A stretch of 64,000 nucleotides of DNA from Sphingobacterium olei (GCF_005048855.1 NZ_SUME01000005.1:496001-560000), one strand, 5' to 3'. Counted from the stretch's first letter, positions 50,442 to 60,560 are shown. Program-made: numbers and translations. The notes: generated from the sequence alone by a model not told the origin.

Positions 50442-52826
50442 ATGAATAACAGTATATCTAAGACAACTCCTGAAGTGCAGGAACAAGAAATTAATTTAAA
50501 ACAGCTTTTTGAGCAGTATGCCTTTTATTGGAAGTGGTTTGTTCTCTCAGTATCTATTTGTCTAGTCGCAGGATTACTCTACCTAAGGTACGCAGAGCGA
50601 ATCTTCAATATTACAGCAAAAATATTATTGCAGGACGAGAACAAAGCCTCAGGAGAATTGGCCGGATTGGCAGAGCTATCAAGCCTAACCGGATTGGGTG
50701 GAGGATCCTCAGCATTTGTTGCTGATCAAATTGATATATTTAAATCTCGCCGAATTTTGCGTAAGGTTGTGGAAAACAATAGGTTGCATATTTCTTATTT
50801 TAAAAAGGGAAATGTCAAATCGTCTGAAATTTTAGAATCGGAAGCACCTTTCAAATTAATTATACTGCAATCAAATGCAGTACGTTTGGATTCAGTATCT
50901 TATTCTTTTTCTATTAAACATGTTGACAATCAATATATTGTTAATGACGAAAATAGTGGAACAAGAACACTTTTATCAGGTGAAAACCTTAGTACACCCC
51001 TTGGACCGATAACTTTAGTTCCGCAACCCAGTTTAAATAGTGGCGATGAATTGGTTGTGGAATACCAACCTATAGACAAAACGGTCGACGAGCTATTAGA
51101 AATTTTAGAGGTCACTCCTAACAAAGAAAAACAGTCTTACGTTGTGAATTTTTCTATTGACTATGGTAATCGCACCAAGGCTGAAATTATTTTGAACTCG
51201 CTTATTGAGCAATACAATAAGGACATGACAGAGGATAAGACCAGACTCACCCGGGCTACATCGAGCTTTATTAATACACGTTTGCAGTTGATTTCAAAGG
51301 ACTTGGCTACTGCGGATTCGAAGGTGGCAGACTACAAAGATAATAATAACCTGGTGGATATGACTTCTGAAGCCCAGTTATATATGGAGGGTGCAACGGA
51401 AAATGAGCGAAAGCAGATCGAATACCAAACACAGTTGCAGCTAGCAGATATGATGCGTGGAACTGTGGAGGATGGTATTAACACCCTGTTACCGTCAAAT
51501 TTAGGTCTTAGTGATCCGTCTGTACAATCAATTGTCCAAAATTATAACGAACTCTTGCTCGAACGCGATGACCTTTTGAAATCCGCAACACAAGATAATC
51601 CTGTAGTTTTAAATCTGAATAAAAATCTGCAAGAGATTAATCGATCCTTACGCGCTTCATTGGATAACTATCGTCAGGTATTACAGTCTAATGTGAATGC
51701 ACTTCAATCTCAACGAAATAAGTTTCAAGGCAAGCTCAATCAACTTCCGAATCAAGAGCGTGGATTTCGAGATATTTCGAGACAGCAGGAGATCGTTGAA
51801 TCGCTATATCTTTTCCTATTGCAAAAGCGCGAAGAAACAGAAATACAGGCTTCGGCTACGCCAGCTATTATGAAAATTATAGACACAGCTTACGGCTCGA
51901 GTAAGCCTGTGTCGCCGAGAAAATCCTTGATTATAGTCGCAGCATTGATTTTTGGATTTCTCATTCCATTTACCACGCTTTATATCAAGTTCTTATTGGA
52001 TAATAAAATCCATTCGCGCAAGGATATTGAGGATAAATTTGCAGCACCGATTTTGGGAGAGGTGCCGACTTCCGAGGATCCGATTATTCAGGATAACGAC
52101 CGTTCCTCTCTCGCGGAGGCGTTCCGGATCTTAAGGACCAACCTGGCCTTTATGCTCGGGGCTAAAAAGGACTCGGCGGTGATCTTTGTAACCTCCACGA
52201 CTTCGGGTGAAGGAAAATCATTTGTATCCACCAACCTTTCGCGAATCTTATCCATGTCGGGTAAAAAAGTACTCTTAATTGGGGCAGATATCCGCTCCCC
52301 GAAAGTATTGGATTACCTGGGCCTTTCGCACCTGCAACATACGAATATCGGGATCACACAATACCTGATTAATCCGGATATGGATATCGATAACATTATT
52401 ATCAACCGTCCTGCCCCTTATCAATTTGATATCATCTATTCGGGTTATATTGCGCCGAATCCGGCAGAACTCTTGATGAATGGGCATTTTGATGATGTGA
52501 TCAAATACGGACGTGAACACTATGACTATGTCATAGTGGATACCGCGCCGGTGAGTTTGGTAACGGATACGCTTTTGATCGCGGATAATGCAGATCTGAC
52601 GATCTACGTAGCGCGGGCCAATTACTTGGATAAACGCCTATTGAATGTGCCGAAAGAATTGTATGAAGAGGGCAAGTTAAAGAATATGGCAGTAGTGATT
52701 AACGATGTCGACTTTGCACGTGGCTATGGCTATGGGTACGGATATGGATACGGATACGGTGATACCGCTCCTGTTTCACTTCGCGAACGCCTGCGCAAGC
52801 AACTGTTTGGTAAAAAGAAAAAGTAA
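50442..52826 (+). CDS. wzc: Wzc-like polysaccharide co-polymerase and tyrosine autokinase
   Basis: A 794-residue protein. Residues 15-110 hold a Wzz domain with the first membrane helix (WFVLSVSICLVAGLLYL); a long coiled periplasmic part and a GNVR-like segment lead to the second helix (LIIVAALIFGFLIPFTTLYI). The C-terminal kinase has Walker A TSTTSGEGKSFVSTN, A' VLLIGADIRSP and Walker B YVIVDTAPVSLVTD, then a tyrosine cluster RGYGYGYG ending GDTAPVSL. It controls chain length by cyclic autophosphorylation of these tyrosines. It is 24 bp after wza. Confidence 0.94.
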   Translation: MNNSISKTTPEVQEQEINLKQLFEQYAFYWKWFVLSVSICLVAGLLYLRYAERIFNITAKILLQDENKASGELAGLAELSSLTGLGGGSSAFVADQIDIFKSRRILRKVVENNRLHISYFKKGNVKSSEILESEAPFKLIILQSNAVRLDSVSYSFSIKHVDNQYIVNDENSGTRTLLSGENLSTPLGPITLVPQPSLNSGDELVVEYQPIDKTVDELLEILEVTPNKEKQSYVVNFSIDYGNRTKAEIILNSLIEQYNKDMTEDKTRLTRATSSFINTRLQLISKDLATADSKVADYKDNNNLVDMTSEAQLYMEGATENERKQIEYQTQLQLADMMRGTVEDGINTLLPSNLGLSDPSVQSIVQNYNELLLERDDLLKSATQDNPVVLNLNKNLQEINRSLRASLDNYRQVLQSNVNALQSQRNKFQGKLNQLPNQERGFRDISRQQEIVESLYLFLLQKREETEIQASATPAIMKIIDTAYGSSKPVSPRKSLIIVAALIFGFLIPFTTLYIKFLLDNKIHSRKDIEDKFAAPILGEVPTSEDPIIQDNDRSSLAEAFRILRTNLAFMLGAKKDSAVIFVTSTTSGEGKSFVSTNLSRILSMSGKKVLLIGADIRSPKVLDYLGLSHLQHTNIGITQYLINPDMDIDNIIINRPAPYQFDIIYSGYIAPNPAELLMNGHFDDVIKYGREHYDYVIVDTAPVSLVTDTLLIADNADLTIYVARANYLDKRLLNVPKELYEEGKLKNMAVVINDVDFARGYGYGYGYGYGYGDTAPVSLRERLRKQLFGKKKK
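52722..52760 (+). repeat. 6-bp tandem repeats encoding the Wzc tyrosine cluster
   Basis: Six GGN-TAY units encode (Gly-Tyr)6 followed by a final Gly. Gain or loss of units would stay in frame and change the number of phosphorylatable tyrosines. Confidence 0.9.
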
Positions 52827-53040
52827 GAAACTTAACATATCCTTCATTCAAAATAAAATGAAAATATTCTTCTGTTAGCTTTCATATATACGTATTTTTA
52901 CGCATATTTGTTATCTGTTTTTTATACGTAGACTTAAAAAATAAATTCTGCCGAATATTGGTGTGCTTTTTGTTATAAGGATTAGCGTTGTGAAAAACTA
53001 TGTTGCGCTAGGGTAACATGCTGCAGATATAAGAATATTA

Positions 53041-54963
53041 ATGGAAATAGCACATATTTTTAAACGGTTGCGTAAAGACAATCCGAGGTGGGTGGTCTTG
53101 TTAATTGATTTGTTGACGGTGTGGGCCTGTTATATTTTGGCCAATTACATTATCAATAGTTTTAAGGGGCGCTTTGACCTCTTGCTGATGGTAAAGAAAT
53201 CGGTAACGGTTACTGGGGTCTACTACTTGTGTTTCTTATACTTTAAGACTTATAAGGGCATAATCCGGCAATCGGGAATCCGTGATGCGCAGTACATCCT
53301 GAAGGCAGTGGGCGCAGCCACAATAAGCTTATTCTTGGTCTCGTTCGTGGCACGTCTGTTATTTGATCGGGGTACCTTTTCGGGTGATTTTCTACGGATG
53401 TCTTACGGCGTACTGTTTGTACATGCCCTAATAACTTTTGTTGCCATGGTGGCTGCACGGATAGGCTACCGTACCATTTACGAACGTATTTTCTGGAATG
53501 AACGTACCGTAAGCCGGGTGGTAATTGCGGGTGCCGGAAATATGGGTATGGTCACCTATAATATCCTGCAGAACGATACACGTAACAAATATAAGGTAGT
53601 GGCAGTCGTGGACGATAACCCGAACCGGATCGGAAAACGGATAAACGGTTTTTTGGTAAAGGATATAGCCTGTCTAAACGAACAGTATGTACTGGATCTG
53701 CGTGTGGATAAATTTATTATAGCGCTGGATGATACGAATAAGGAACGCCTGAAGCGTATATCGGCAATTCTGGAGCCGTTGCCGTCTAAAATCATGATCA
53801 TGCCCTCTACCGCAAAATTACTGCAGGGGGAGGCGGCTGCACGCCAAATGCGTACGCTGAAGATCACAGATCTACTGGGACGGGAGTCCATTAAACTGGA
53901 TAACCTGATCGTCAAGGCTTCCTTACAGGGTAAAGTGATTCTTGTAACTGGTGCGGCGGGTTCCATTGGATCTGAACTGGCACGACAGATTGCTTATAGT
54001 GATTGCAAACGTATTATCTTATTGGATCAGGCGGAGTCTGCCCTCTACGATATGCAACAGGAAATCCTGCAGATAGCGCCAACTACCTCCTCCTACGTAG
54101 TGGGTAACGTACGCGATAGGGTCTTTATGCAGCAGGTGTTCGACAAATATAGACCACAAATGGTCTTTCATGCGGCAGCTTATAAGCACGTGCCACTCAT
54201 GGAGCAAAATCCCTATGAAGCTATTCGCACGAATGTGTGTGGTACGAAGAATGTGGCGGATCTGGCGGTACAGTTTGGCGCCGAAAAATTCGTCATGGTA
54301 TCTACGGATAAGGCCGTAAACCCCACAAACGTAATGGGCGCAACAAAACGTATAGCAGAGATCTATGTGTCGGCACTGAATCGGCAAAGCGCGACCAATT
54401 TTATCGTGACCCGTTTTGGAAATGTACTGGGCTCCAATGGATCCGTAATTCCGCTTTTCGAAAAACAATTGAAAAAGGGTGGACCACTGACGGTAACGCA
54501 TCCCGATATTACGCGCTACTTTATGACGATTCCCGAAGCCTGCCAATTGGTGCAGGAAGCCGGAGTAATGGGCGATGGGGGAGAGATATTCGTATTTGAT
54601 ATGGGACAACCGGTCAAGATCATGGATCTGGCGAAACGGATGATCCGACTGAAAGGATACCGCTATCCGGAAGATATTGATATCCAGATCACGGGATTAC
54701 GACCAGGAGAAAAGACCTACGAGGAGCTGTTGGCGAATGATGAAAATACGCAGAAAACACATCACGAGAAAATCATGATTGCCAAGGTGAATACCGAGGA
54801 TGTAGACGTGAAGAAATATAAAATCGAACAGTTATGTGCCCTTACCTGTTCGGAAGCAATCGATCGCATGGCGTTGGTATCGATGATGAAAGACATTGTC
54901 CCGGAATACATCTCGAAAAATTCAATTTATGAGCAGTTAGACGGTGAATTAGTAATTGACTAG
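53041..54963 (+). CDS. Membrane UDP-sugar 4,6-dehydratase (CapD/PglF type)
   Basis: A 640-residue protein. Residues 15-140 contain four membrane helices (WVVLLIDLLTVWACYILANYII; FVHALITFVAMVAARI), then a CoA-binding-like domain (RVVIAGAGNMGMVTYNIL), then the extended SDR dehydratase domain: ILVTGAAGSIGSELARQI, DQAESALYDMQQEI, AAAYKHVPLMEQNP and STDKAVNPTNVMGATKRIAE. It converts UDP-GlcNAc (or a related sugar) to a 4-keto-6-deoxy sugar at the membrane. Together with the WbpV-like and WbpL-like proteins it would provide the initiating UDP-QuiNAc-type sugar. Confidence 0.92.
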   Translation: MEIAHIFKRLRKDNPRWVVLLIDLLTVWACYILANYIINSFKGRFDLLLMVKKSVTVTGVYYLCFLYFKTYKGIIRQSGIRDAQYILKAVGAATISLFLVSFVARLLFDRGTFSGDFLRMSYGVLFVHALITFVAMVAARIGYRTIYERIFWNERTVSRVVIAGAGNMGMVTYNILQNDTRNKYKVVAVVDDNPNRIGKRINGFLVKDIACLNEQYVLDLRVDKFIIALDDTNKERLKRISAILEPLPSKIMIMPSTAKLLQGEAAARQMRTLKITDLLGRESIKLDNLIVKASLQGKVILVTGAAGSIGSELARQIAYSDCKRIILLDQAESALYDMQQEILQIAPTTSSYVVGNVRDRVFMQQVFDKYRPQMVFHAAAYKHVPLMEQNPYEAIRTNVCGTKNVADLAVQFGAEKFVMVSTDKAVNPTNVMGATKRIAEIYVSALNRQSATNFIVTRFGNVLGSNGSVIPLFEKQLKKGGPLTVTHPDITRYFMTIPEACQLVQEAGVMGDGGEIFVFDMGQPVKIMDLAKRMIRLKGYRYPEDIDIQITGLRPGEKTYEELLANDENTQKTHHEKIMIAKVNTEDVDVKKYKIEQLCALTCSEAIDRMALVSMMKDIVPEYISKNSIYEQLDGELVID

Positions 54964-55008
54964 CCTGCTTAATGGCAGACTAGTCTTCTAGCTCCTCGTG
55001 TCTAAGCC

Positions 55009-55281
55009 CTAATAATAAGACGCCTTCATCAACGGTCTCCCTTGTTCGTCTTTTTCAAATGCGGCTAAAAAGGCTACCTGATGCCCTTCTAAAGATAAAA
55101 ACCGGGAAATGAAATCTTCATTGCGACGGGTGCTTTCTATTCGCAGGATAAAATCTTCATCATCAAGATCTACTGTTGCAAATTTTACATCGTTGGAAAC
55201 CGTATATAATTTTTGAATCAAATTGGAACGATCTAGTATCGTTCGGATTGAAGTCTTGAATATTAAAACGTATTTCTTCAT
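55009..55281 (-). CDS. Small ferredoxin-fold-like hypothetical protein
   Basis: A 90-residue protein from ATG 55281; an upstream frame to 55383 is a poor start. The pattern KYVLIFKTSIRTILDRSNLIQKL, KFATVDLDDEDFILRIES, EDFISRFLSLEGHQVAFL reads beta-alpha-beta-beta-alpha-beta, like a small HMA/ACT-type ferredoxin fold without metal-binding Cys. Its end overlaps the last heptamer array. It lies downstream of the LytTR/LytS pair on the same strand. Confidence 0.62.
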   Translation of the reverse strand: MKKYVLIFKTSIRTILDRSNLIQKLYTVSNDVKFATVDLDDEDFILRIESTRRNEDFISRFLSLEGHQVAFLAAFEKDEQGRPLMKASYY

Positions 55282-55407
55282 GGTATTATGTGTTTGAGTT
55301 GTTAATTCAAAGATGGTGAGAATTATAATGACCGGAAATGAAAAAATAGCTGAAACGGACAAATCGAAGACTGAGTCGTCCACAGGTTCGGATGAATGAT
55401 CGAGGTA

Positions 55408-56166
55408 TTAGCCTTCTAACCAGTGTAGAAAGGTGCTTGATTTTTCTTTGCTCACGGAAATTTTGATGGGATGGCTCACGTGCAGTGTCAACATGAGTTT
55501 ACGGCTAAGTCCCATATTGGCATATGCAATGGCTTCTCGCTTGAGAATATGTTGCCGGTTTACTCGAAAGAAGTCCCCGCCTAATAGTTGTTCCATCTCA
55601 TCCAATGATTTGTTGACCAAATATTCCTTACCGGAACTTATCTTGACAAATACGTTGTCAAATTCAATGTAACAGAGTACAACATCACTCAATTGTACGG
55701 GAATAATTTTGTCGCCGTTCATGACGATAATGGATTTACGTCGCTGCTCGGCTGATACCGTCTGGTTTTGAAGTTCGAATAGCATCTCGTTCGTTCCTTT
55801 ATTGAACGTGTGCTTCAACGAGGTGTATTTAAGTAAGGTTTTTCGGATACTTTCGTCCGAAAAAGGTTTGAGGATATAATCCAGTCCGAAAGTCTGAAAT
55901 GCTTCCATCATGTAATCATTGTAAGCGGTACAGAACACAATGGGGGCAGGGGGAGGTATGGTCTTGAAGATTTCGAACGACTGACCATCACCCAGTTGTA
56001 TATCACTAAAGATAAGATCTACGGGTGTTTTTTTTCGGAAATAGGCTACAGATTCTTTCACACTGGATAACCGTGTTAATAGTTCAATGGAAGGATCCAG
56101 CCGTTTCAACGTGCAGTGCAGGTCTTCTGCTGTAAGGTCTTCGTCTTCGATGATGATAGCGTTCAC
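55408..56166 (-). CDS. LytTR-family response regulator
   Basis: A 252-residue regulator: receiver domain 1-120 with the phospho-acceptor Asp in DLIFSDIQLGDG and the Lys in DYILKPF; LytTR domain about 145-248 (RRKSIIVMNGDKIIPVQLSDVVLCYIEFDNVFVKI; FFRVNRQHILKREAI). It overlaps its kinase by 4 bp (56163-56166, ATGA). Because it is separate from the EPS genes but next to them, it might control polysaccharide or envelope genes; no target site was identified. Confidence 0.92.
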   Translation of the reverse strand: MNAIIIEDEDLTAEDLHCTLKRLDPSIELLTRLSSVKESVAYFRKKTPVDLIFSDIQLGDGQSFEIFKTIPPPAPIVFCTAYNDYMMEAFQTFGLDYILKPFSDESIRKTLLKYTSLKHTFNKGTNEMLFELQNQTVSAEQRRKSIIVMNGDKIIPVQLSDVVLCYIEFDNVFVKISSGKEYLVNKSLDEMEQLLGGDFFRVNRQHILKREAIAYANMGLSRKLMLTLHVSHPIKISVSKEKSSTFLHWLEG

Positions 56167-57206
56167 GAGGAGATAATTTTAACGTGTACTTCGAATGATG
56201 TACCGTGATCATGAATATGCACGCTCTCTTTCAAATAGTAACTAAACCGTTCTTTGAGATTATTTAGGCCGTAGTTGTTGTTGTCTTCATGTGATGTCTT
56301 GCGTGGACATACATTGTTGCGTACGATAATCCAACCGTCGTGGTTTAGAATCTCTATATGGAGGGGGTGTTCTACGGTATATTGATTGTGCTTTAGCGCA
56401 TTGTCGACTAAAGGTTGTAACGAGAATATAGGCAGCTTATCTTCAAGTACAGATGCAGAAACAGCTATGGTATAGGATATGGCATCGTTAAAACGGATCT
56501 TTTGCATGCAGAGGTAGTCTTCACACAATTGTATTTCTTGTTTTACAGTTGCCAATCCGTCCTCGGAGATGGTAAAACTAGCGCGAAGATAGTCGGAAAG
56601 CTGCAGTAAATAGGATTCGGCCATAGCACTATCTTTCTTAATCAGCGATTTTAGACTAGATAGGGCATTGAACAGAAAATGAGGTTGTACCTGCTGCCGC
56701 AGCATTTGGTTGATGGCCCGCTCATTCAGTTTGTCGAGCTTGGACCGCTCGAGCTCAAGCTGATTGCGAAAATGATCGTTCATAACGAAATATAACCACA
56801 ACTGAACAATGAAATTGAGAATGGCTGCCCGTAAAACCATAAGTAATATAAAGCCAAATGTGGACGTGTTTAAAATACGTTTCTCCTCCATATTCATCAC
56901 GCCCAAACGGGAGGTGATGTAGAAGGTTAGCGAACATATGCCTAGGGTAGAGAGGAAACTTAATAACTTGACGTATACTGGAGATTTGACGGGATCCTTG
57001 AGATCAAAGTGTATATGGAGCAAAAGGTTGAATACAATCACGCCGAAGAAACAGACAAAGGCGATAAGAATATTACACCAGAATGCAGGTTGGTCTTGAT
57101 ACATAATATCAATAGCCAGAATGGAAACGATGCAAAAGGAGAATATAAAGCTGCGCTTAATCCAATCCTTCAACGGATAATTTACTCTATTACAATTGAA
57201 ACCCAT
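56163..57206 (-). CDS. LytS-type membrane histidine kinase
   Basis: A 347-residue kinase. About four membrane helices lie in the first 155 residues (SFIFSFCIVSILAIDIMY; CNILIAFVCFFGVIVFNLLLHIHF; LLSFLSTLGICSLTFYI; LRAAILNFIVQLWLYFV). A coiled stretch leads to the His box QVQPHFLFNALSSLKSLI, and the N box is PLVDNALKHNQ. The G box is NNYGLNNLKERFSYY. It senses through the membrane part and pairs with the LytTR regulator. Confidence 0.92.
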   Translation of the reverse strand: MGFNCNRVNYPLKDWIKRSFIFSFCIVSILAIDIMYQDQPAFWCNILIAFVCFFGVIVFNLLLHIHFDLKDPVKSPVYVKLLSFLSTLGICSLTFYITSRLGVMNMEEKRILNTSTFGFILLMVLRAAILNFIVQLWLYFVMNDHFRNQLELERSKLDKLNERAINQMLRQQVQPHFLFNALSSLKSLIKKDSAMAESYLLQLSDYLRASFTISEDGLATVKQEIQLCEDYLCMQKIRFNDAISYTIAVSASVLEDKLPIFSLQPLVDNALKHNQYTVEHPLHIEILNHDGWIIVRNNVCPRKTSHEDNNNYGLNNLKERFSYYLKESVHIHDHGTSFEVHVKIISS

Positions 57207-57231
57207 CTTGTCTTTTGAACGTTAATCGTTG

Positions 57232-57262
57232 CAAACTTAGATATATTTGCTTTTATACGCAA
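57232..57262 (-). promoter_or_regulatory. Promoter of the LytS-LytTR pair
   Basis: On the minus strand TAAGTTTG (57232-57239) is an exact -7 box 26 bp before the start at 57206, and TTGC (57259-57262) lies 19 bp further upstream as a weak -33. Confidence 0.5.
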
Positions 57263-57422
57263 TTATAATCGTCTGTCGTAAAGTTGTTTTAAAAAAAATA
57301 TACCTTCCACATACTAAAAGTAAAAGTAGGACGTTTTATAATTTAGGTTAATAATTGGTTTTGTAGATCCTGTCGCTCCCAGCTTCAGGATTTACTTTTT
57401 ATAAGTTTACCCACTTTTTACC

Positions 57423-58418
57423 TCACAGATAGAAGCTTTCCACCTGCTCTACCATTTCTTTACTTCCAATAACTATCGGAACACGCTGGTGCAATGTCTG
57501 TGGCTGGATATCAAGTATTGTCGTGGTTCCTGTGCTGGCTTTGCCGCCCGCCTGTTCCACAATAAATGCCATCGGATTGCACTCATACATCAGACGCAGT
57601 TTTCCCGCTGGATGATTGGACGTTTGCGGATAAATGAACACGCCTCCTTTTATTAAATTACGATGGATATCTGCGACCATGGAACCGATGTAACGCGAAG
57701 TATAGGGACGGCTCGTAGCGGGGTCAATCTCCTGACAATATTTGATATATTTTTTTACGGCTTGTGGGAACTTGCTATAATACCCTTCGTTTATGGAGTA
57801 TAGAGCCCCACGGGAAGCAATCTTCATGTCGGGATGGGAGAGGCAAAACTCGCCGATGGAGGGATCTAAGGTAAACCCGTTGACACCACAACCTGTCGTG
57901 TAGACCAACATCGTGGAGGAGCCGTAGATGATATAGCCTGCTGCCACCTGTTTGCGGCCCACTTGCAAAATTTCTTCTTCTTGGATAGGACGGTCTGCAT
58001 GGAAACGTCTATAGATGGAAAAGATGGTGCCTACGGAAACATTGGAATCGATGTTTGATGAGCCATCGAGTGGATCAATGCAGACGATGTATTTCGCTTT
58101 TTTGGAAACAGTATTTGCAGACAAATCTACACCCTCTTCGTGTTCTTCGGAAGCGACATAACAGCATTCTCCACCCATTTTCAACGCATTGATGAACTGT
58201 GTATCGGCATACACGTCCAGTTTTTGTTGAACTTCCCCCTGTATATTAATGTCGCCTTGCTGACCGAGGATATCTGCGAGACCTGCTTTATTGACTACAC
58301 GGTTGACCAGTTTGGCGGCGATGCCAATATCCCGCAGCAAACGTGAAAGTTCTCCCTTAGCATACGGAAAGTCGGCCTGTTTTTCAATGATAAATTGTCC
58401 TAATGTCGTGATTGCCAT
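57423..58418 (-). CDS. fbp: Class I fructose-1,6-bisphosphatase
   Basis: A 331-residue enzyme with the metal-site motif [26 protein letters not shown], an N-terminal region ending in EEHEEGVD, and the C-terminal [24 protein letters not shown] that is diagnostic of class I FBPase. It hydrolyses fructose-1,6-bisphosphate in gluconeogenesis. It starts 10 bp after pckA, so the two share a transcript. Confidence 0.96.
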   Translation of the reverse strand: MAITTLGQFIIEKQADFPYAKGELSRLLRDIGIAAKLVNRVVNKAGLADILGQQGDINIQGEVQQKLDVYADTQFINALKMGGECCYVASEEHEEGVDLSANTVSKKAKYIVCIDPLDGSSNIDSNVSVGTIFSIYRRFHADRPIQEEEILQVGRKQVAAGYIIYGSSTMLVYTTGCGVNGFTLDPSIGEFCLSHPDMKIASRGALYSINEGYYSKFPQAVKKYIKYCQEIDPATSRPYTSRYIGSMVADIHRNLIKGGVFIYPQTSNHPAGKLRLMYECNPMAFIVEQAGGKASTGTTTILDIQPQTLHQRVPIVIGSKEMVEQVESFYL

Positions 58419-58428
58419 ATCAAATAGA

Positions 58429-60030
58429 TTATACTGTCGTTTTTATCGCTTGAGGTGAGTTTAATAAGGGAAGAGCTGCTACGGCTGTATTATACTTGGT
58501 ATAGTTCTCCTCGAATAGATCTTTCAGCTTACGTGCCATGGCGTCATAAGCTTCCGTATTTTCCCATAATGCTTGGGGATCCAACAGTTTGGATGGAATA
58601 TTGGGGCAATTGTTTGGAAACGAAAGCCCGAATATGGGATGCTGCTGATAACCTTCTTCGCCCAAGGTACCCCTAAGTGCAGCTTTGATAATCTCGCGGG
58701 TAATGGAAAGTTTGATCCGACGTCCTACGCCATAAGGGCCGGCTATCCAGCCGGTATTAACTAGCCATACATTTGTGTCGGGATTTTCCGCTAGTTTCGT
58801 GCGGAGAAGTTCGGCATAATGCATGGGGTGCAGGGGCATGAATGCGGCGCCAAAGCAGGCTGAAAAGGTGGAAGAAGGGGAGCTTATGCCCATTTCAGTG
58901 CCGGCAACCTTTGAGGTGTAGCCATTGATAAAGTAATAAAGTGCTTGCTCGACCGTGAGCTTGGAAATCGGAGGCAATACGCCAAAGGCATCTGCCGATA
59001 GGAAAAAGATATTTTTGGGTATGGCTGCACGATTACTGTTGCTATAGGTGCGGACATGCTCAAGGGGATAAGATACACGGGTGTTTTCGGTAAGGCTGGT
59101 ATCCGTATAGTCGACTGTGCGTGTATGGGGATGATAGGTTACATTCTCGAGTAAAGCGCCAAACCGAATGGCTTCATGGATCACGGGCTCGGCGTGTGGG
59201 TTCAATCCAATCGTCTTGGCGTAGCAGCCACCTTCTATGTTAAAAATGGAATCTCTGGCCCAGCCATGTTCGTCATCACCTATTAGATAGCGCTCCGGAT
59301 CGTTGGAGAGTGTCGTTTTACCTGTGCCTGAAAGACCGAAGAAAAGTGCTGTATCACCATCTTGGCCTACATTAGCGGAGCAGTGCATACTTAGGATTCC
59401 TTTAAGGGGCAAAATATAGTTCAGAACAGAAAATATACTTTTCTTAATCTCTCCGGTATAACCTGTACCAACGATCAAAATCAACTTGCGGGTGAGATCT
59501 AGCGCAATGCAATGCTCGTGCGCTAAGCCTAGATCCAGATGGTCTTCGAGCTGCAGGTCGGAAGCGACTAGGATATTCCAATCGACAGGATGGGAAGTGA
59601 TCGTTTCCGATTCAATAAACATGTTTTTCGCAAATAGATCCTGACAAGCCTTGGTGCTGACGACGAATACATGCTGTGCATATTGCGGATCGGCAATAGC
59701 CTGACAGTCTCGGGCATAGATATCGCTATCGGAAATGAAGGCCGCAACACGCTGATGGATTTTGTTGAAAATGGCTACGTCCATAGATTGGTTGATGGCT
59801 CCCCAGTCAACGGTGTGGGCGGTGTGCTGATCCATGACGATGAAGCGGTCTTTGGGAGAACGGCCGGTAAATTTTCCGGTTTGCATGTTCAATGCACCTG
59901 TTGCCGTCAATGTGGCCTCCTGGTTGCGCAGTGCCTGCTCAACGAGTGCGGCAGTGTCTAATTGATAGAAAATTTGTTTGGATGGGACAATACCTAGATG
60001 GGAGAATTGTCTGATCGGTGATGGTAACAT
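58429..60030 (-). CDS. pckA: ATP-type phosphoenolpyruvate carboxykinase
   Basis: A 533-residue enzyme. Motifs are [12 protein letters not shown] near the N-terminus, the substrate and metal residues around [11 protein letters not shown], the P-loop [16 protein letters not shown], and [22 protein letters not shown] (kinase-2). It converts oxaloacetate and ATP to PEP and CO2. The minus-strand order pckA-fbp makes a compact gluconeogenic operon, unlinked to the polysaccharide genes except as a sugar-phosphate supplier. Confidence 0.97.
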   Translation of the reverse strand: MLPSPIRQFSHLGIVPSKQIFYQLDTAALVEQALRNQEATLTATGALNMQTGKFTGRSPKDRFIVMDQHTAHTVDWGAINQSMDVAIFNKIHQRVAAFISDSDIYARDCQAIADPQYAQHVFVVSTKACQDLFAKNMFIESETITSHPVDWNILVASDLQLEDHLDLGLAHEHCIALDLTRKLILIVGTGYTGEIKKSIFSVLNYILPLKGILSMHCSANVGQDGDTALFFGLSGTGKTTLSNDPERYLIGDDEHGWARDSIFNIEGGCYAKTIGLNPHAEPVIHEAIRFGALLENVTYHPHTRTVDYTDTSLTENTRVSYPLEHVRTYSNSNRAAIPKNIFFLSADAFGVLPPISKLTVEQALYYFINGYTSKVAGTEMGISSPSSTFSACFGAAFMPLHPMHYAELLRTKLAENPDTNVWLVNTGWIAGPYGVGRRIKLSITREIIKAALRGTLGEEGYQQHPIFGLSFPNNCPNIPSKLLDPQALWENTEAYDAMARKLKDLFEENYTKYNTAVAALPLLNSPQAIKTTV

Positions 60031-60050
60031 AGTTTGTTTATAATTTGAGG

Positions 60051-60058
60051 CAAAACTA
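60051..60058 (-). promoter_or_regulatory. -7 promoter element (TAGTTTTG) for pckA-fbp
   Basis: It is an exact TAnnTTTG box on the minus strand, 21 bp upstream of the pckA start; no clear -33 at normal distance. Confidence 0.45.
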
Positions 60059-60176
60059 TGTAATATTTTAGCAATTATAAAAATGGATTTTAGCTTATTG
60101 TAATCAGTACACGGGTGTTAATGATTTGATAAAGAGTTGGTTTGGTGGCTAAATTTATTTTTAAATATTTTTTAGC

Positions 60177-60560
60177 TCAGGCTTGATTCCCTGAATTTAT
60201 ATAAATATTTCTCATCTGAACGAGGTATTTACTATCGGCAAGATACTCCATTTCTTTTTCCTTAAATACTATTTTCGCTGCGAGCTCCTCACTTGATTTG
60301 ACAAATTCTAAAAGTTGGTTGAAATACTGTTGGCGCTCTATTCTGCTCGATATGCTTTTATTGGCAATGAATTGCACCAAGCTTTCATCTATCGAGAGCC
60401 GTACGACATCTGAGGCGTCTTTCTCAAACAATACAAGTGGAATATCGAAGGTCTCGATATATATGCCAAAACCTACATTTAAATTACACAACTCAAGGAT
60501 ATAGGCTTGAAATGTAAAAAGTCCTATTTGGGTACTATCGACAAATATAATTTTTTTCAT
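60177..60560 (-). CDS. Hypothetical cytoplasmic protein
   Basis: A 127-residue protein, not recognised. It begins with a short beta-rich part (KKIIFVDSTQIGLFTFQAYILEL; VGFGIYIETFDIPLVLF) and continues helical (SRIERQQYFNQLLEFVKSSEELAAKIVFKEKEMEYLA). No signal peptide. It is transcribed toward pckA with a 146-bp gap that has no terminator hairpin I could identify. Confidence 0.6.
   Translation of the reverse strand: MKKIIFVDSTQIGLFTFQAYILELCNLNVGFGIYIETFDIPLVLFEKDASDVVRLSIDESLVQFIANKSISSRIERQQYFNQLLEFVKSSEELAAKIVFKEKEMEYLADSKYLVQMRNIYINSGNQA

Noticed and set aside
54019..54609. 196-residue minus-strand ORF
   Set aside because: It is antisense to the conserved dehydratase domain of the CapD-like gene.
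57009..57218. Plus-strand ORF opposite the LytS gene
   Set aside because: It is antisense to the kinase membrane segment and has no features of its own.
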